The notes: a model not told the origin generated them from the sequence alone. A stretch of DNA of 64,000 nucleotides from Actinomycetes bacterium (GCA_022599915.1 JAHZLH010000001.1:1-64000), one strand, 5' to 3'. Counted from the stretch's first letter, positions 36,347 to 48,565 are shown. Numbers and translations are program-made.

Positions 36347-37162
36347 ATGTCCATTACCGCTGCCGATGTGAAGAAACTTCGCGATCTGACTGGTGCCGGA
36401 ATGATGGAGTGCAAGAAAGCGCTCACCGAGGCTGACGGCGATCTCGACAAGGCTGTCGAGATGTTACGCATCTCGGGTGCAGCCAAGGCCGCCAAGCGAG
36501 GTGCGGAGCGCACCGCCAGTAACGGTCTGGTAGCCCAACACGGAAATGCACTCGTAGAGTTGCGCTGCGAAACCGACTTCGTCGCTAAGGGCGAAGACTT
36601 CGTGGCGCTGGCTCAGCAGCTGGCCGAGGCGGTAGACGCCACCCGACCGGCTGATGATGCCGCGTTCGCCGACGTGACTTTGCCCGATGGCAAGACTGCT
36701 GCGGCTTCCGTGTCTGATCTGTCCGGAATCATTGGCGAAAAGTTAGAACTGGGTCGCTTTGCGGTGCTGGACGGCGCCGTTGTCAGCTACTTGCACAGCC
36801 GTTCCGCTGACTTGCCGCCAGCCATTGGTGTGCTGGTGAGTTACAGCGGCGACGAGTCAGCCGCCCGAGCCACCGCGCTGCAGATCGCCGCCATGAAGCC
36901 CCGCTTCTTGAATCGTGATGACGTGCCAGTTGATGTAGTCGATAACGAACGTCGCATTGCCGAGGCGACCGCACGAGAGGAAGGCAAGCCGGAAAAGGCG
37001 TTGCCCAACATCATCGAGGGTCGACTGAAGGGCTACTTCAAGGAGTCGGTCCTGCTCGATCAGCCGTCGGTGCAAGAGAACAAGAAGACAGTCGGCCAAG
37101 TTCTGGACGACGCCGGGACTTCGGTCACGGCGTTCGCGCTTATCGAGGTAGGCAAGTCCTAG
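36347..37162 (+). CDS. tsf: Elongation factor Ts
   Basis: A 271-residue guanine-nucleotide exchange factor for EF-Tu. The N-terminal UBA-like domain with [20 protein letters not shown] and [11 protein letters not shown] is the EF-Ts signature. The core dimerisation domain contains [16 protein letters not shown]. Length is typical for actinobacteria. CTGGAGGAAA precedes the ATG, 32 bases after rpsB. Confidence 0.97.
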   Translation: MSITAADVKKLRDLTGAGMMECKKALTEADGDLDKAVEMLRISGAAKAAKRGAERTASNGLVAQHGNALVELRCETDFVAKGEDFVALAQQLAEAVDATRPADDAAFADVTLPDGKTAAASVSDLSGIIGEKLELGRFAVLDGAVVSYLHSRSADLPPAIGVLVSYSGDESAARATALQIAAMKPRFLNRDDVPVDVVDNERRIAEATAREEGKPEKALPNIIEGRLKGYFKESVLLDQPSVQENKKTVGQVLDDAGTSVTAFALIEVGKS

Positions 37163-37169
37163 GCTGACT

Positions 37170-37943
37170 GTGATGGCCGAATCGCCCTACCAACCATCCT
37201 TGCGAGGCACCGTGGAACTATGGCCGCAATCGCCACCTGGTGGCTTCCGCAGAGTACTGCTCAAACTTTCCGGCGAGGCGTTCGCCGGGAGCGGGGGATT
37301 GGGCGTTGACCCTGGGGTAGTCAACTCTATTGCCAGCCAGGTCGCTGATGTGGCTCGCAGTGGTGTCGAAATAGCGGTCGTCATTGGTGGCGGTAACTAC
37401 TTCCGTGGCGCGGAACTGTCCGAGCACGGTATGGAACGGGCCCGTGCCGATTACATGGGAATGCTCGGCACGGTCATGAACTGTTTGGCCTTGCAGGACT
37501 TTTGCGAGCGAGAGGGTATCGATACCCGGGTGCAAACGGCGATTTCCATGGGCCAAGTAGCCGAGGCCTACATCCCACGACGGGCACAGCGCCACCTGGA
37601 GAAGGGCCGCGTGGTGATCTTCGGCGCCGGGCTAGGTGCGCCGTACTTCTCCACTGACACCACGGCCGCGCAACGCGCACTGGAGATCGGTGCTGAGATT
37701 GTGTTGATGGCCAAGGGCGTAGACGGGGTCTACGATTCAGATCCCCGCACCAACCCCGATGCCAGGCTATTTGAGCAGCTCAGCTACGACGACGTATTGC
37801 AGCGTGATTTGAAGGTGGCTGATGCCACCGCAATCAGCCTCTGCCGTGACAACAAGTTGTCCATCGTGGTGTTCAATCTGTTGCAGGAGGGCAACATCGC
37901 CCGCGCGGTGCGTGGTGAGAAGCTCGGAACCCTGATTGACTGA
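37170..37943 (+). CDS. pyrH: Uridylate kinase
   Basis: A 257-residue UMP kinase of the amino-acid-kinase fold, making UDP for nucleotide, cell-wall and polysaccharide synthesis. [15 protein letters not shown] binds phosphate. [12 protein letters not shown] and the DVFNL-type segment [15 protein letters not shown] follow. About 25 residues precede the usual start, a Pro/Trp-containing extension; the start is GTG 37170 or ATG 37173. It is seven bases after tsf. The family is inhibited by UTP. Confidence 0.95.
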   Translation: MMAESPYQPSLRGTVELWPQSPPGGFRRVLLKLSGEAFAGSGGLGVDPGVVNSIASQVADVARSGVEIAVVIGGGNYFRGAELSEHGMERARADYMGMLGTVMNCLALQDFCEREGIDTRVQTAISMGQVAEAYIPRRAQRHLEKGRVVIFGAGLGAPYFSTDTTAAQRALEIGAEIVLMAKGVDGVYDSDPRTNPDARLFEQLSYDDVLQRDLKVADATAISLCRDNKLSIVVFNLLQEGNIARAVRGEKLGTLID

Positions 37944-37979
37944 CCCCATGGGTCAAGATGACCTACGAAGGAGTCACTG

Positions 37980-38537
37980 GTGATAGACGACACTCTGCTC
38001 GAGGCTGAAGACAAGATGGATAAGGCGCTGGCTGTCGCGCGGGATGACTTTGCGGGAATCCGCACTGGTCGCGCCAATCCGGCGATGTTCAACAAAATGA
38101 CGGTCGACTACTACGGCACTGACACTCCCATTCAGCAGTTGGCATCGTTCGCTACGCCGGAAGCTCGAATGATCGTCATCACCCCCTACGACAAGTCCGC
38201 GATGGATGCCATCGAAAAAGTGATTCGCGACTCGGACTTGGGCGTCAATCCAGCCTCAGATGGCAACATCATTCGGGTGGCCTTGCCCCAGTTGACTGAG
38301 GAGCGGCGCAAGGAATACGTGAAGCAGGCCAAAGGTCGAGCTGAGGAGGCTCGAATTGCGGTTCGTAACATCCGCCGAAGCGCCAACCAAGTCCTAGAGA
38401 AGATGATCAAGGACGGCGACGCTGGTGAGGATGATGTGAAGCGGGCCGAGAAACACCTTGACGACGTCACCAACAAGCATGTCGGTCACATAGATGACAT
38501 GCTTCAGCATAAGGAATCCGAACTTCTCGAGGTATAG
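37980..38537 (+). CDS. frr: Ribosome recycling factor
   Basis: A 185-residue factor that splits post-termination ribosomes with [47 protein letters not shown] and [20 protein letters not shown] are the RRF motifs, and length is exact. The GTG start at 37980 has GAAGGAG upstream. cdsA begins two bases after its stop. Confidence 0.97.
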   Translation: MIDDTLLEAEDKMDKALAVARDDFAGIRTGRANPAMFNKMTVDYYGTDTPIQQLASFATPEARMIVITPYDKSAMDAIEKVIRDSDLGVNPASDGNIIRVALPQLTEERRKEYVKQAKGRAEEARIAVRNIRRSANQVLEKMIKDGDAGEDDVKRAEKHLDDVTNKHVGHIDDMLQHKESELLEV

Positions 38538-38539
38538 CT

Positions 38540-39400
38540 ATGGCTGAAACCGCAGAAGCAGAGGGCGCCAAGAAGGATCACGGCAAGGCTGGCCGCAATC
38601 TTCCGTTGGCCATCGCCGTCGGGGTCTTACTCGGCGCCGTCGCCCTGGGTTGCCTACTGCTCTGGGATGGTCTGCTGTTCGTGGTCTTGGGCGTTGCTGC
38701 GGTGTGTGTCGGCGTCAGCGAGATCACCTCCGGTATGGCTACCCGCGGGATCCGCATTTTCGCACCGATCATGTACGTGGGTGTTGCGGTTATATCGGTG
38801 GCTGCCTACGTGTGGGGTCCGACCGCCATGGTCGGCACCTTCGGTGGCCTAGTGCTTGTGCTGATGTTGGCTCAACTCACTCGAGGGACTGACGAGTACG
38901 TTCGCGACACCACCGCCAACATCATGGTGGCGGCCTATCTGCCACTGATGCTGGGGTTTGCCATGCTCACCCTGGCGACGGACGATCCGGCCGGCAACTT
39001 GCGGATTGTTGTGTTTATCGCGCTGACGGTCAGCAGCGACATCGGCGGTTACTTCGCTGGGGTGCTCTTCGGTTCCCATCCGATGGCCCCCAACATCAGC
39101 CCGAAGAAATCTTGGGAAGGGTTCGCTGGCTCAGTCGTGTTCCAAATGCTCATCGGCATTTGGTTGTTCACCTGGCTCTTGGGCGCTCCCTGGTGGGCAG
39201 GAGCTATCACCGGTGGGGTGATGGCAGCGACTGCCACTGCCGGCGACTTCATCGAAAGCGGCATAAAGCGAGATCTCGGCATTAAGGACATGGGCTCAGT
39301 CGTGCCGGGCCACGGTGGCCTGATGGATCGACTCGACTCGCTGATCCCCAACGCCTTTGTCTCCTGGCTTCTGTTCACGCTGTTGCTCTCCAGCACATGA
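38540..39400 (+). CDS. cdsA: Phosphatidate cytidylyltransferase
   Basis: A 286-residue integral membrane enzyme that makes CDP-diacylglycerol for phospholipid synthesis. About eight hydrophobic helices are visible. [19 protein letters not shown] and [12 protein letters not shown] precede the signature [10 protein letters not shown]...[11 protein letters not shown] at the C-terminus. The first 17 residues are charged and cytoplasmic. It follows frr in the conserved operon and overlaps rlmN by ATGA. Confidence 0.95.
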   Translation: MAETAEAEGAKKDHGKAGRNLPLAIAVGVLLGAVALGCLLLWDGLLFVVLGVAAVCVGVSEITSGMATRGIRIFAPIMYVGVAVISVAAYVWGPTAMVGTFGGLVLVLMLAQLTRGTDEYVRDTTANIMVAAYLPLMLGFAMLTLATDDPAGNLRIVVFIALTVSSDIGGYFAGVLFGSHPMAPNISPKKSWEGFAGSVVFQMLIGIWLFTWLLGAPWWAGAITGGVMAATATAGDFIESGIKRDLGIKDMGSVVPGHGGLMDRLDSLIPNAFVSWLLFTLLLSST

Positions 39401-40509
39401 CCGAGGAACTGCAGCTCGCCGGCATCACCAGTTCGGAGCGCTCTCGAGCGATCAAACCACCCCGGCACTGGGCTGATCTAGATCAGGTGGAGCGGGCGGA
39501 GGCCATGATTGCCGCGGGTCTGCCGAAGTTTCGGGCCGACCAAGTGAGTCGGCACTACTTCGCTCGCGATTCCGCGGCTCCCGAGGACTGGACTGATCTG
39601 TCCAAAACTCTCGCGGCACAACTCCGCGAGGAGTTCTTTCCGGAGCTGCTCAGTGAAGTCACCACAGTCACTTGCGATGACGGCCGCACCGTCAAGAACG
39701 TTTGGCGGCTCCACGGTGGCGCATTGGTGGAAAGCGTAGTGATGGGCTACACCGATCGAGTCACCGCCTGTATCAGTTCGCAGGCTGGCTGCGGGATTGG
39801 CTGCCCGTTCTGCGCCACCGGCCAGCAAGGTCTGACTCGCAATCTGACCACTGCCGAGATCGTGGAACAAGTGCGACGAGCCCGGCTGGCAGCCGCCAAT
39901 GGTGATATCGGCGGCAATGGACGACTCAGCAATATCGTGTTCATGGGAATGGGGGAGCCGTTGGCCAACTACCGCGCCGTGGTCGCAGCACTGCACCGCA
40001 TCATCGACCCGGCTCCGGCCGGTTTCGATATGTCCGCGCGTTCCGTCACCGTCTCTACGGTCGGGCTAGTACCGCGGATGCGCCAACTCGCCGATGAAGG
40101 ACTCCCGGTCACGCTGGCACTGTCACTGCATGCCCCCGACGACAAACTGCGCGATTCGCTGGTGCCGATCAATCACCGCTGGCCAGTCGCGGACGTTTTG
40201 GCCGCGGCCGACCACTACGCCGCCAGTACCGGTCGGCGCTACAGCATCGAATACGCGCTCATCCGCGACATCAACGACCACGCCTGGCGGGCAGACCGGC
40301 TGGCCGAGGTGCTGCAAGGCCGCCTCGCGCACGTCAACCTGATCCCATTGAATCCCACTCCAGGCTCAAAGTGGACGGCTTCGGACCCGAAAGATGAGCG
40401 AGAGTTCGTTGCTCGGCTGCGGGCGGCAGGGATCAGCACCACCGTGCGCGACACGCGCGGTCGGGAAATCGATGGTGCCTGTGGCCAGCTAGCGGCGGTC
40501 CAGCAATGA
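39397..40509 (+). CDS. rlmN: 23S rRNA (A2503)/tRNA (A37) C2-methyltransferase RlmN
   Basis: A 370-residue radical-SAM methyltransferase. The 4Fe-4S cluster ligands are Cys132, Cys136 and Cys139 in [19 protein letters not shown] binds SAM, and the C-terminal conserved Cys lies in [10 protein letters not shown]. It methylates A2503 of 23S rRNA and A37 of some tRNAs, supporting fidelity. The gene is coupled to cdsA upstream and to dxr downstream by ATGA overlaps. Confidence 0.95.
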   Translation: MTEELQLAGITSSERSRAIKPPRHWADLDQVERAEAMIAAGLPKFRADQVSRHYFARDSAAPEDWTDLSKTLAAQLREEFFPELLSEVTTVTCDDGRTVKNVWRLHGGALVESVVMGYTDRVTACISSQAGCGIGCPFCATGQQGLTRNLTTAEIVEQVRRARLAAANGDIGGNGRLSNIVFMGMGEPLANYRAVVAALHRIIDPAPAGFDMSARSVTVSTVGLVPRMRQLADEGLPVTLALSLHAPDDKLRDSLVPINHRWPVADVLAAADHYAASTGRRYSIEYALIRDINDHAWRADRLAEVLQGRLAHVNLIPLNPTPGSKWTASDPKDEREFVARLRAAGISTTVRDTRGREIDGACGQLAAVQQ

Positions 40510-41675
40510 CCCAGCAGGTGCGGCGGGTGATCAGCCTGGGTGCCACGGGTTCCATCGGCGTTCAGGCCGCCGATGTCATCAGCCGCAATCCGGATCGATT
40601 CGATGTTGTTGGCCTGGCGGCCACTGGTAGTCGGCTCACCGAACTCCTGGCCCAAGCCGAAGCACTACAGCCAGCAACGGTCGCAGTCAGTGACCCGGTT
40701 GCTGCACATAAGGTGCAGGAGGCATTCCCTGCGCTGGAAGTCCTTGCCGGACCCGAATCGGCCGCGGAACTGGCCGCGCGGCCCGCTGACGTGGTGCTCA
40801 ACGGCATTGCCGGGGCTGCAGGGTTGGCACCCACCGTGGCCGCACTCACCGCAGGCACCACCCTGGCACTAGCCAATAAGGAGTCGTTGATTATCGGCGG
40901 TCCGGTCGTGACCAAACTGGCGGCGCCCGGTCAGATCGTGCCGGTGGATTCGGAACATTCGGCACTCGCCCAGTCGCTTCGCGGTGGCACCGCAGCTGAG
41001 GTGCGCCAGCTCATCTTGACCGCCAGCGGCGGACCGTTTCGGGGCTGGAGTCGCGAGCAGCTAGCGGCGGTCATGCCCGCACAAGCGTTGGATCATCCGA
41101 CCTGGGACATGGGGCCGCTGGTCACGATTAACTCCGCCACCTTAGTCAACAAGGGACTGGAACTGATCGAGGCGCACCTGCTGTTTGATGTGCCGCTGGA
41201 CCGGATCGCAGTCGTCGTACACCCGCAGTCAGTGGTGCATTCAATGGTCGAGTTCTGTGATGGCTCCACCATCGCGCAGGCAAGCCCACCCGATATGCGG
41301 CTACCCATCGCCCTCGGTCTTGCCTGGCCTGATCGGGTACCGGAAGCCGCCCCTGCTTGTGACTGGACGAAGGCCACCCAGTGGACCTTTGAACCGGTCG
41401 ACCATGAGGTATTCCCGGCAATCCAACTCGCCAGCCGGGTCGCGGAAGCCGGCGGAGTAGCGCCAGCAATCTTCAACGCCGCCGACGAAATCGCCGTCGC
41501 AGCCTTCCTCGCGGGAAAAATTCCGTTCCCCGGGATTGTTCAGACGGTTTCGCGTGTTGTCGATATGTATGACAATGGTGGTGCGGCCGCGGACGGGAAC
41601 GAGTTAACGGTCGCAGACGTCCTAGCCGCAGATGAGTGGGGTCGCCGGACGGCGGAACAAGTCATCAGTGGCTAA
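40506..41675 (+). CDS. dxr: 1-deoxy-D-xylulose 5-phosphate reductoisomerase
   Basis: A 389-residue NADPH-dependent enzyme of the MEP isoprenoid pathway that makes [18 protein letters not shown] is the nucleotide-binding site, [10 protein letters not shown] and [11 protein letters not shown] hold the metal and substrate residues, and TMGPL-like [21 protein letters not shown] continues the family pattern. Full length. It lies two genes upstream of ispG, so two MEP steps are linked here with a site-2 protease between them, as in mycobacteria. Confidence 0.96.
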   Translation: MTQQVRRVISLGATGSIGVQAADVISRNPDRFDVVGLAATGSRLTELLAQAEALQPATVAVSDPVAAHKVQEAFPALEVLAGPESAAELAARPADVVLNGIAGAAGLAPTVAALTAGTTLALANKESLIIGGPVVTKLAAPGQIVPVDSEHSALAQSLRGGTAAEVRQLILTASGGPFRGWSREQLAAVMPAQALDHPTWDMGPLVTINSATLVNKGLELIEAHLLFDVPLDRIAVVVHPQSVVHSMVEFCDGSTIAQASPPDMRLPIALGLAWPDRVPEAAPACDWTKATQWTFEPVDHEVFPAIQLASRVAEAGGVAPAIFNAADEIAVAAFLAGKIPFPGIVQTVSRVVDMYDNGGAAADGNELTVADVLAADEWGRRTAEQVISG

Positions 41676-41697
41676 CTGATCCGAACAGGAGGGTGAC

Positions 41698-43008
41698 ATG
41701 GCTGAGTTTTGGGCAAATGTCGGTGGCATCCTCCTGCTGCTTTTCCTGATCATGCTCTCCATCGGGTTGCATGAGTGGGGGCACTTCAGCACCGCCCGCC
41801 GGTTTGGCGCCAAAGTCACTGAGTTCATGATCGGCTTCGGGCCGACCGTGGTGTCCCGCGTCCGTGGCGAAACCACCTACGGCATAAAGGCGATCCCACT
41901 GGGTGGCTACGTCCGAATCATCGGGATGTACCCGCCGGAGAAGGAGGGCTCGCCCCCACGCGCCGGCCGAATGGCGGAACTGGTCCGCGATGCCCGGCGA
42001 CAATCGCTGGCCGAGGTCGGGCCAGGGGATGAAGACCGAGTTTTCTACAAACTCCCGGTACGCCAGCGGATTGTGGTGATGCTCGCCGGCCCCTTTATGA
42101 ACCTATTCCTTGCCATCGTGCTGTTCGGTGCCATGCTGGTGGCCGTCGGCCTGCCGCAACCCTCCACGACTGTCGCTGATGCCGTGGCCTGTGTGCCCAC
42201 CGCCTCCAACCCCAACGGTGTCCCCAACGCTGAGGGGAACTGCGACGGCGCGGCGTCTGTCGCGGCAGCCGCAGGTATCACCGCGGGCGACCGAATCGTC
42301 AGTGTGAACGGCGAGCCAGTCGACTCCTGGGAAAATCTAGCGCCAGCGCTGGAATCGGCGCGCGGAGCAGCCACGGTGGTGGTGGAACGTGACGGGCAGA
42401 CCGAATCATTCGCAGTGAATCTGCAGACCGTGCCGTATCCGCTTTATGACAACGCCGGCAACCCCACCGGCGAGACCGAGCAGCGGGTGTTCCTCGGCGT
42501 GCGCCCGCAGATCGAATACGAAAACCAACCGATCAGCGCAGTACCCGCCTACATGTGGGATATCACCTCACTATCAGTAGGAGCTTTGGTCACCATGCCG
42601 CAGCGGCTCTGGGAACTTGGTGGGACGCTAGTCAACAACGGTGACCGTTCAGTGGAGAGCCCGGTGAGTGTGGTCGGCGTGAGTCGGCTGGGTGGCGAGA
42701 TTGCCGCTGCTGAAGTTCCACCGGAGGCCAAAATCGGTTCCTTCCTCGGACTAGCGGCCTCGCTGAACTTGTTCCTCTTCTTGTTCAACCTATTGCCGGT
42801 GCTGCCGTTAGACGGCGGACACGCCGCCGCGGCAGTGGTCGAGGGTATTCGCAGACGGCGGGCACGACGTAAAGGCCAGCCCGATCCGGGCCCGGTGGAC
42901 ACTGCTCGACTACTGCCGCTCACCTACACCGTGGCCATTGGATTGATCTTGGTGGGCAGCATGGTGATCTGGGCCGATATCGTCAAGCCGATCACCTTGG
43001 GCGGTTAA
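41698..43008 (+). CDS. rip1: Site-2 intramembrane metalloprotease (RseP/Rip1 family)
   Basis: A 436-residue membrane protease. The zinc motif HEWGH is at 25-29 in the first helix, a PDZ domain (about 190-250, [16 protein letters not shown]) faces outward, and the third zinc ligand is in [15 protein letters not shown] near 365. Mycobacterial Rip1 cleaves anti-sigma factors and occupies the same place between dxr and ispG. A charged insertion [10 protein letters not shown] separates the last helices. GGAGGG precedes the ATG. Confidence 0.93.
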   Translation: MAEFWANVGGILLLLFLIMLSIGLHEWGHFSTARRFGAKVTEFMIGFGPTVVSRVRGETTYGIKAIPLGGYVRIIGMYPPEKEGSPPRAGRMAELVRDARRQSLAEVGPGDEDRVFYKLPVRQRIVVMLAGPFMNLFLAIVLFGAMLVAVGLPQPSTTVADAVACVPTASNPNGVPNAEGNCDGAASVAAAAGITAGDRIVSVNGEPVDSWENLAPALESARGAATVVVERDGQTESFAVNLQTVPYPLYDNAGNPTGETEQRVFLGVRPQIEYENQPISAVPAYMWDITSLSVGALVTMPQRLWELGGTLVNNGDRSVESPVSVVGVSRLGGEIAAAEVPPEAKIGSFLGLAASLNLFLFLFNLLPVLPLDGGHAAAAVVEGIRRRRARRKGQPDPGPVDTARLLPLTYTVAIGLILVGSMVIWADIVKPITLGG

Positions 43009-43048
43009 GCGCGCTAGGGGCCATAATGGTGAGGGAACAGGAGAACTT

Positions 43049-44200
43049 GTGACCATAGACTTGGGAACCCCCACCACGCCGAGCCTCGCGCAACGGCGAC
43101 CGACTCGGCAAATCACGCTGCACCACCCCACTCATCCGGTGAAAGTGGGCGGTGGTGCGCCGATCTCAGTGCAGTCCATGACCACCACAGTCACTGCGGA
43201 CGTGGATTCCACATTGCAGCAGATTGCTGAGTTGACAGCTACCGGATGCGAGGTAGTGCGAGTAGCAGTGCCCAGCGCTGACGATGCCGAGGCGCTGCCG
43301 ATTATTGCCCGCAAGTCCGCTATCCCAGTGATCGCCGACATACATTTCCAACCTAAGTACGTGTTCGCCGCCCTGGACGCCGGTTGCGCAGGGGTGCGGG
43401 TGAACCCGGGCAACATCAAGAAGTTCGACGACAAGATCGGCGAAATAGCCCGCGCAGCGAAAGATGTCGGTACCCCGATTCGGATTGGTGTGAACGCCGG
43501 TTCGCTCGACCCGCGGCTGCTGGAGAAATACGGCAAAGCCACCCCAGCAGCACTCGTCGAATCAGCGCTTTGGGAATGCTCGCTGTTCGAAGAGCACGAC
43601 TTCCGCGACCTCAAGATTTCCGTGAAGCACCATGACCCGGTGGTGATGATCCAGGCATACCGGCTGTTGTCGGAGAAATGTGACTACCCGCTGCACCTGG
43701 GCGTCACTGAAGCTGGACCTAAGGAACAGGGCACCGTCAAGTCCGCGACGGCGTTCGGGGCGCTGCTGTCACAGGGGATCGGCGACACCATTCGAGTATC
43801 GCTGTCCGCGCCGCCAGTGGAGGAGGTCAAAGTCGGTCGGGCCATCCTGGAGTCCCTACACCTGCGGGAACGGGGCCTGGAAATCGTGTCCTGCCCATCC
43901 TGTGGTCGCGCCCAAGTGGATGTCTATGAACTGGCCAACAAAGTGACCGCCGGGCTGGAAGGGTTGTCCGCTCCGCTGCGGGTAGCCGTCATGGGCTGTG
44001 TGGTCAACGGACCCGGTGAAGCGCGGGAGGCTGACCTCGGGGTCGCCAGCGGCAACGGCAAGGGGCAGATCTTCGTCAAAGGTGAGGTTATTAAAACCGT
44101 GCCCGAGTCCCAGATCGTGGAAACGCTGATCGAAGAAGCGATGCGCCTCGCCGAGGACAGTGCCGAATCGGGATCCCCTGAGGTGGGCGTCGTCCCATGA
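43049..44200 (+). CDS. ispG: 4-hydroxy-3-methylbut-2-en-1-yl diphosphate synthase (flavodoxin)
   Basis: A 383-residue 4Fe-4S enzyme of the MEP pathway (GcpE). SVQSMTTT near the N-terminus and [14 protein letters not shown] are conserved. The cluster ligands are Cys282, Cys285 and Cys317 (CPSC and MGC), followed by [14 protein letters not shown]. The GTG start has CAGGAGAA upstream. TTGGGC (42997-43002) and CATAAT (43022-43027) just upstream may be a promoter of its own. Confidence 0.96.
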   Translation: MTIDLGTPTTPSLAQRRPTRQITLHHPTHPVKVGGGAPISVQSMTTTVTADVDSTLQQIAELTATGCEVVRVAVPSADDAEALPIIARKSAIPVIADIHFQPKYVFAALDAGCAGVRVNPGNIKKFDDKIGEIARAAKDVGTPIRIGVNAGSLDPRLLEKYGKATPAALVESALWECSLFEEHDFRDLKISVKHHDPVVMIQAYRLLSEKCDYPLHLGVTEAGPKEQGTVKSATAFGALLSQGIGDTIRVSLSAPPVEEVKVGRAILESLHLRERGLEIVSCPSCGRAQVDVYELANKVTAGLEGLSAPLRVAVMGCVVNGPGEAREADLGVASGNGKGQIFVKGEVIKTVPESQIVETLIEEAMRLAEDSAESGSPEVGVVP

Positions 44201-45060
44201 CCGCCGTTGCAGCGGGCCGTGCTGACACGCGCGGTTCCCTGCGACTTTTAGGCCATGGTGATGAAGGATTGTTGTTGCCCTTGTTGCGGCGCGATCCAGT
44301 GGCGCACTGTCTGACCGCCGCTCGGGTGGCTGACGGTGGACTGACCATGGCCGGGCTGGGCGGCTACATCCTCGGCTACCAGGTCGGTGACGAGTTGACC
44401 TCAGCACTGATGGTGTCGGCCAACCTGATTCCGATCGACTCCACCCCGGACAGTCGGCAAGAGTTCGCACGGCACCTTCGTGAACGCCGCCGCCGATCCT
44501 CCTGCATCGTCGGACCCCGTGCCGAAGTGATGGAACTGTGGCGATTACTGGAACCAGCGTGGGGACCAGCGCGGGAGGAGCGGCTCGATCAGCCGCTCAT
44601 GGTGGCTCGTCAGCCAGTTACAGTGGCACCAGACCCGCAGGTTCGCCGGGTTGTACCGGCGGAACTCTCAGCAGTACTGCCGTCTTTCATCGCCATGTTC
44701 ACCGAAGAGTTGGGCGTGTCCCCGGTCGCCAACGGCGCTGAAGGTGCCTACCGGGCCCGGGTCGCGGAAATCATCGCCGCCGGAGCAGCCTATGCACGAT
44801 TCGACGGCGACAAGTTGATCTTCAAGGCCGAACTGGGCGCCATAACGCCCGAGTGCGCGCAGATCCAGGGCGTGTGGGTGCATCCGGATTATCGAGGTCG
44901 CGGCCTAGCAGGACCGGCCATGGCCGCGGTGGTGCGACTGGCGACGGAACATTCCCGCGCTTCCTCGCTGTACGTCAACCAGTACAACAAACCAGCGCTG
45001 CGTGCCTATCAGGCCGCTGGCTTCGAGACCGTGGGCGAGTTCGCCAGCGTGCTGTTCTAG
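44197..45060 (+). CDS. GNAT acetyltransferase with DUF4081 domain
   Basis: A 287-residue protein. The N-terminal half (to about 140) matches the DUF4081 pattern with [14 protein letters not shown] and CSIVG-like [10 protein letters not shown]. The C-terminal half is a GNAT fold with acetyl-CoA site [17 protein letters not shown] (about 226-242) and the end motif [18 protein letters not shown]. The substrate is unknown. The position between ispG and proS is conserved in actinobacteria, and it overlaps ispG by ATGA. Confidence 0.88.
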   Translation: MTAVAAGRADTRGSLRLLGHGDEGLLLPLLRRDPVAHCLTAARVADGGLTMAGLGGYILGYQVGDELTSALMVSANLIPIDSTPDSRQEFARHLRERRRRSSCIVGPRAEVMELWRLLEPAWGPAREERLDQPLMVARQPVTVAPDPQVRRVVPAELSAVLPSFIAMFTEELGVSPVANGAEGAYRARVAEIIAAGAAYARFDGDKLIFKAELGAITPECAQIQGVWVHPDYRGRGLAGPAMAAVVRLATEHSRASSLYVNQYNKPALRAYQAAGFETVGEFASVLF

Positions 45061-45163
45061 CCGACCCCGCACCTATCCCACACCGAACAGCCAGGTATGG
45101 CGTGAGTAGCCCACTATGAGTCGCCCGGTATGTTGGACCGGTTCGACGAAACTGGAGGTCGGC

Positions 45164-46921
45164 GTGCAACGGATGACCAAACTATTCCTACGCACCTTGC
45201 GTGAGGATCCTGCCGATGCGGAAGTGCCCAGCCACCGGCTGCTGGTGCGGGCGGGATATGTTCGCCGGATCGCACCGGGTATCTTCTCTTGGTTGCCGCT
45301 GGGGTATGAGGTGTACCGGAACGTCGAACGGATCATCCGCGAGGAGATGAACGCGGCTGGTTTCCAAGAGGTGCACTTCCCGGCGCTGTTACCCAAGGAG
45401 CCGTATACGGTCACCGGACGTTGGCAGGACTATGGCGACACGCTGTTCCGATTGCACGACCGCAAGGGCGGCGACTACTTGCTGGGTCCCACGCATGAAG
45501 AGATGTTCACCTTGATGGTGAAGCAGGAGTTCTCTTCCTATAAAGATCTTCCGGTGTCGCTGTATCAGATCCAAAACAAGTACCGCGACGAAGCGCGCCC
45601 CCGCGCGGGAATCTTGCGCGGCCGCGAGTTCGTGATGAAGGACTCGTACTCCTTCGACGTGGACGACGCCGGGCTGCAAGCCAGTTACGACGCTCACCGT
45701 GAGGCCTACATCCGCACCTTCGAGCGACTCGGTTTGGACTTCGTCATCGTCAGCGCCATGTCAGGTGCGATGGGTGGATCGGCGTCGGAAGAGTTCTTAG
45801 CGCCGTGTGAGTACGGTGAGGACACCTTTGTGCGGTGCCCAAACTGCGACTATGCCGCGAACACCGAGGCGGTCACCATACCCGCACCGCAGCCGCTTTC
45901 GACTGACGGTGTGCCAGCAGCCGTGGTGGCGCATACTCCCGGAACTGAAACCATCGAGACGCTGGTTGACATGGCCAACGACCGGGAGGATTTGCAGCGT
46001 TCGGATCGATCGTGGACGGCTGCGGACACGTTGAAGAACGTAGTGGTGATGCTGACCAACCCCGACGGTGAAAGCAGTCCACTGGTCGTCGGGGTCCCCG
46101 GTGATCGGGAAGTCGATATGAAGCGACTCGAAGCAGCTGTATCGCCAGCGGAGGTACGACCTTTCGAGGAGGCCGACTTCGCTGCTCACCCCGCGCTAGT
46201 GCGTGGATATATCGGCCCTGGTGCTTTGGGCGCAGACAGTGCCGCGGGGATCCAGTACCTAGTGGACCCGCGGGTGGTCACGGGCACCGCATGGGTGACC
46301 GGCGCTGATCAGGCCGACCACCACGTGTTCGGTTTGGTGGCCGGTCGGGACTTCACCCCCGACGGCACCATTGAAGCTGCCGAGGTGCGAGCTGGGGATG
46401 CCTGCCCACGCTGCGGTGGGGCAGTGGAGATCGAGCGTGGCATCGAGATCGGTCACATCTTCCAACTAGGCCGCAAATATGCCGAAGCGTTGGACCTGAA
46501 GGTGCTGGACGAGAACGGCAAGTTGGTCACAGTCACCATGGGCTCCTACGGCATTGGTGTGTCCCGGGCAGTGGCGGCGATCGCGGAGCAAAGCCACGAC
46601 GAGGCCGGATTGTGCTGGCCCCGGGAAGTAGCGCCTGCGGATGTCCATATCGTCGTCGCTGGCAAAAAAGACGACATCATTGCTGGAGCCGAAGATCTCG
46701 CGACCCAACTCGAAACTGCCGGCATGCGAGTCCTGATCGACGATCGCAAGTCGGTGTCGGTCGGTGTGAAGTTCAACGACGCCGAACTGCTGGGAATCCC
46801 CACGATCGTGATAGTTGGCAAAGCACTGGCGGACGGTGAGATAGAGGTTAAGGATCGCCGAACCGGGGACCGGCGGCGACTCCCAGTGGCGAATGCGGTC
46901 GCCGAACTCACGGGGAACTAG
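45164..46921 (+). CDS. proS: Prolyl-tRNA synthetase (bacterial type)
   Basis: A 585-residue class II aminoacyl-tRNA synthetase. [31 protein letters not shown] and the motif 2 region [25 protein letters not shown] are diagnostic. An editing (INS) domain of about 180 residues lies between motifs 2 and 3, identifying the long bacterial type that clears Ala-tRNAPro. The anticodon-binding domain ends the protein. The GTG at 45164 is chosen because GGAGG is five bases before it; ATG 45173 and an upstream ATG 45116 are less well placed. Confidence 0.95.
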   Translation: MQRMTKLFLRTLREDPADAEVPSHRLLVRAGYVRRIAPGIFSWLPLGYEVYRNVERIIREEMNAAGFQEVHFPALLPKEPYTVTGRWQDYGDTLFRLHDRKGGDYLLGPTHEEMFTLMVKQEFSSYKDLPVSLYQIQNKYRDEARPRAGILRGREFVMKDSYSFDVDDAGLQASYDAHREAYIRTFERLGLDFVIVSAMSGAMGGSASEEFLAPCEYGEDTFVRCPNCDYAANTEAVTIPAPQPLSTDGVPAAVVAHTPGTETIETLVDMANDREDLQRSDRSWTAADTLKNVVVMLTNPDGESSPLVVGVPGDREVDMKRLEAAVSPAEVRPFEEADFAAHPALVRGYIGPGALGADSAAGIQYLVDPRVVTGTAWVTGADQADHHVFGLVAGRDFTPDGTIEAAEVRAGDACPRCGGAVEIERGIEIGHIFQLGRKYAEALDLKVLDENGKLVTVTMGSYGIGVSRAVAAIAEQSHDEAGLCWPREVAPADVHIVVAGKKDDIIAGAEDLATQLETAGMRVLIDDRKSVSVGVKFNDAELLGIPTIVIVGKALADGEIEVKDRRTGDRRRLPVANAVAELTGN

Positions 46922-47050
46922 CCCATTGACCGGGCGCCCGGCGCGGAACTTCGCGAGAAATCCTTGCGGAAGCGTCACTAGACTCCCGCGTATCTCCATG
47001 AACGGGCGGAAGCGCAGCATTCAGCTCGACGCCCACTGTTCCTCGAGAGT

Positions 47051-48565
47051 GTGAGGCCGTTGACAGATCTGAGCAGACGCGAGTTTCTGCGCGGCGCCGC
47101 CTCGGCGGTAGCCGTCGGGGGTTCAGTTATCGCGGCCGGGGGAGTCCTCGCCGGCTGCAGCGAGTCTGAAATATCAACCGCTGACTCGCAGTTCAACGCC
47201 AAGAGTCGTTCGGTAGTCATCATTGGCGCGGGACTTGCCGGGCTGGCTGCCGCCTATGAACTGACGCGCACGGGATGGAACGTCAGAGTTGTTGAGGCGA
47301 CTGATCGCCTCGGCGGCAAGGTACTCACACTTACTGATGGTTGGAGTGACGGCCAGTATGTGGACGCGGGTGCCGAGTATGTGGGTGCGAACGACCTGCG
47401 CATGCGCCGATACATTGCTGACTTCGGACTGAGTGTCCAAACACCAGCTCCGGATGCTGCCCAGCTTGCGCCTGGCGTGTTCTACGGGTCCACGCTGACG
47501 ACGCGCGACGCGTTCGAGTCCCGGGACAACGGAGTCGTGGGCAAGGATCTGAGCCGGTATTACGAGGCCATTGATGAGCTAGCCGGCACGATCAAGAATC
47601 TGGCTCGACCCGAAAGAGCCCCGGATGCCAAACGCTTGGATTCACAGTCCTTGGCGTCATTCCTTGCGGATCTGAATCTGGATCGCCGCACAAAGTTCCT
47701 GATCGGCAATGACGTGGCCTACAGTGCCGTGGGGCCGCAGAATGTCTCGCTGCTGGCTGCAGTGCAGGCCGCGGCTTACTTCACGAAAGTGCAGCCGGCT
47801 CGTGGCGCAACGGTCGCGCCGATCCAGGGAGGCAACTCCCAGCTGGTGAACGCATTTGCATCGCGCATTGGTCAGGACAAGTTCCGGATGTCCTCTCCGG
47901 TGGACTACGTCGTTGACGATGGCACCAGAGTCGAAGTCGGTGTCCCAGGGGGGACAGTGCAAGCCGACGCAGCTGTCATTGCCGTGCCGCTGCCGGCCCT
48001 GGCCGCTATCGACATCCAGCCAGGGCTACCAGAGCCGGTTGCCCGCGCTGCCAGCGAAATCCGCTATGGCCCGTGTGCGTCCACCCAGGTGCAATACCCA
48101 GACCGGGTCTGGCGGGAAGGCGGATACTCCGGCCTGGTCTCTTCTGATGAGCCCATCGGCTCCACCTGGGATTCCACACTCAACGAGGCTGGCACCAGCG
48201 GAATCATCACTTTTTTCAGCACCGGCCCAGGAGCCAACGAAATCACTGTCGACGCTGATCCCGATGTCACCATCGAACGCTGCCAAAAAGAGTTCGCCCG
48301 GATCTTCCCCGGCGTCCCCGCCAACCCATCAGGGAAAGCAACGTCATTCGATTGGACGACCAACCAGTACTCACCAGGTCTCAACGCAGCCTGGGCTCCC
48401 GGGCAGGTCACGTCTTTCTGGTCCGCACTACGCCAGCCCATCGGACGACTTCACCTTTCGGGGGAATACGCCGGAACGAAGTACGCCAGCATGGAGGGCG
48501 CTGTGCAAAGCGGCAACGCAGCAGCAAAGGCCATCAACCGAGCCGACTACAGAACCGACGGCTAG
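47051..48565 (+). CDS. Exported FAD-dependent amine oxidase (Tat signal plus lipobox)
   Basis: A 504-residue flavoprotein of the monoamine oxidase family. The N-terminus has a twin-arginine motif SRREFLRG (Arg9-Arg10) and then a lipobox LAGC (Cys36), so it is probably exported folded and anchored as a lipoprotein. The FAD site is VIIGAGLAGLAAAYEL (about 57-72) followed by VEATDRLGGKV and GAEYVG. The C-terminal GEYAGTKYASMEGAVQSG is the second flavin motif. The substrate is unknown. It starts with GTG and stands alone between proS and a gene-poor region, a likely accessory gene. Confidence 0.88.
   Translation: MRPLTDLSRREFLRGAASAVAVGGSVIAAGGVLAGCSESEISTADSQFNAKSRSVVIIGAGLAGLAAAYELTRTGWNVRVVEATDRLGGKVLTLTDGWSDGQYVDAGAEYVGANDLRMRRYIADFGLSVQTPAPDAAQLAPGVFYGSTLTTRDAFESRDNGVVGKDLSRYYEAIDELAGTIKNLARPERAPDAKRLDSQSLASFLADLNLDRRTKFLIGNDVAYSAVGPQNVSLLAAVQAAAYFTKVQPARGATVAPIQGGNSQLVNAFASRIGQDKFRMSSPVDYVVDDGTRVEVGVPGGTVQADAAVIAVPLPALAAIDIQPGLPEPVARAASEIRYGPCASTQVQYPDRVWREGGYSGLVSSDEPIGSTWDSTLNEAGTSGIITFFSTGPGANEITVDADPDVTIERCQKEFARIFPGVPANPSGKATSFDWTTNQYSPGLNAAWAPGQVTSFWSALRQPIGRLHLSGEYAGTKYASMEGAVQSGNAAAKAINRADYRTDG

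Noticed and set aside
46930-46941. CCGGGCGCCCGG palindrome after proS as a terminator
   Set aside because: It leaves no loop and is not followed by a T run.
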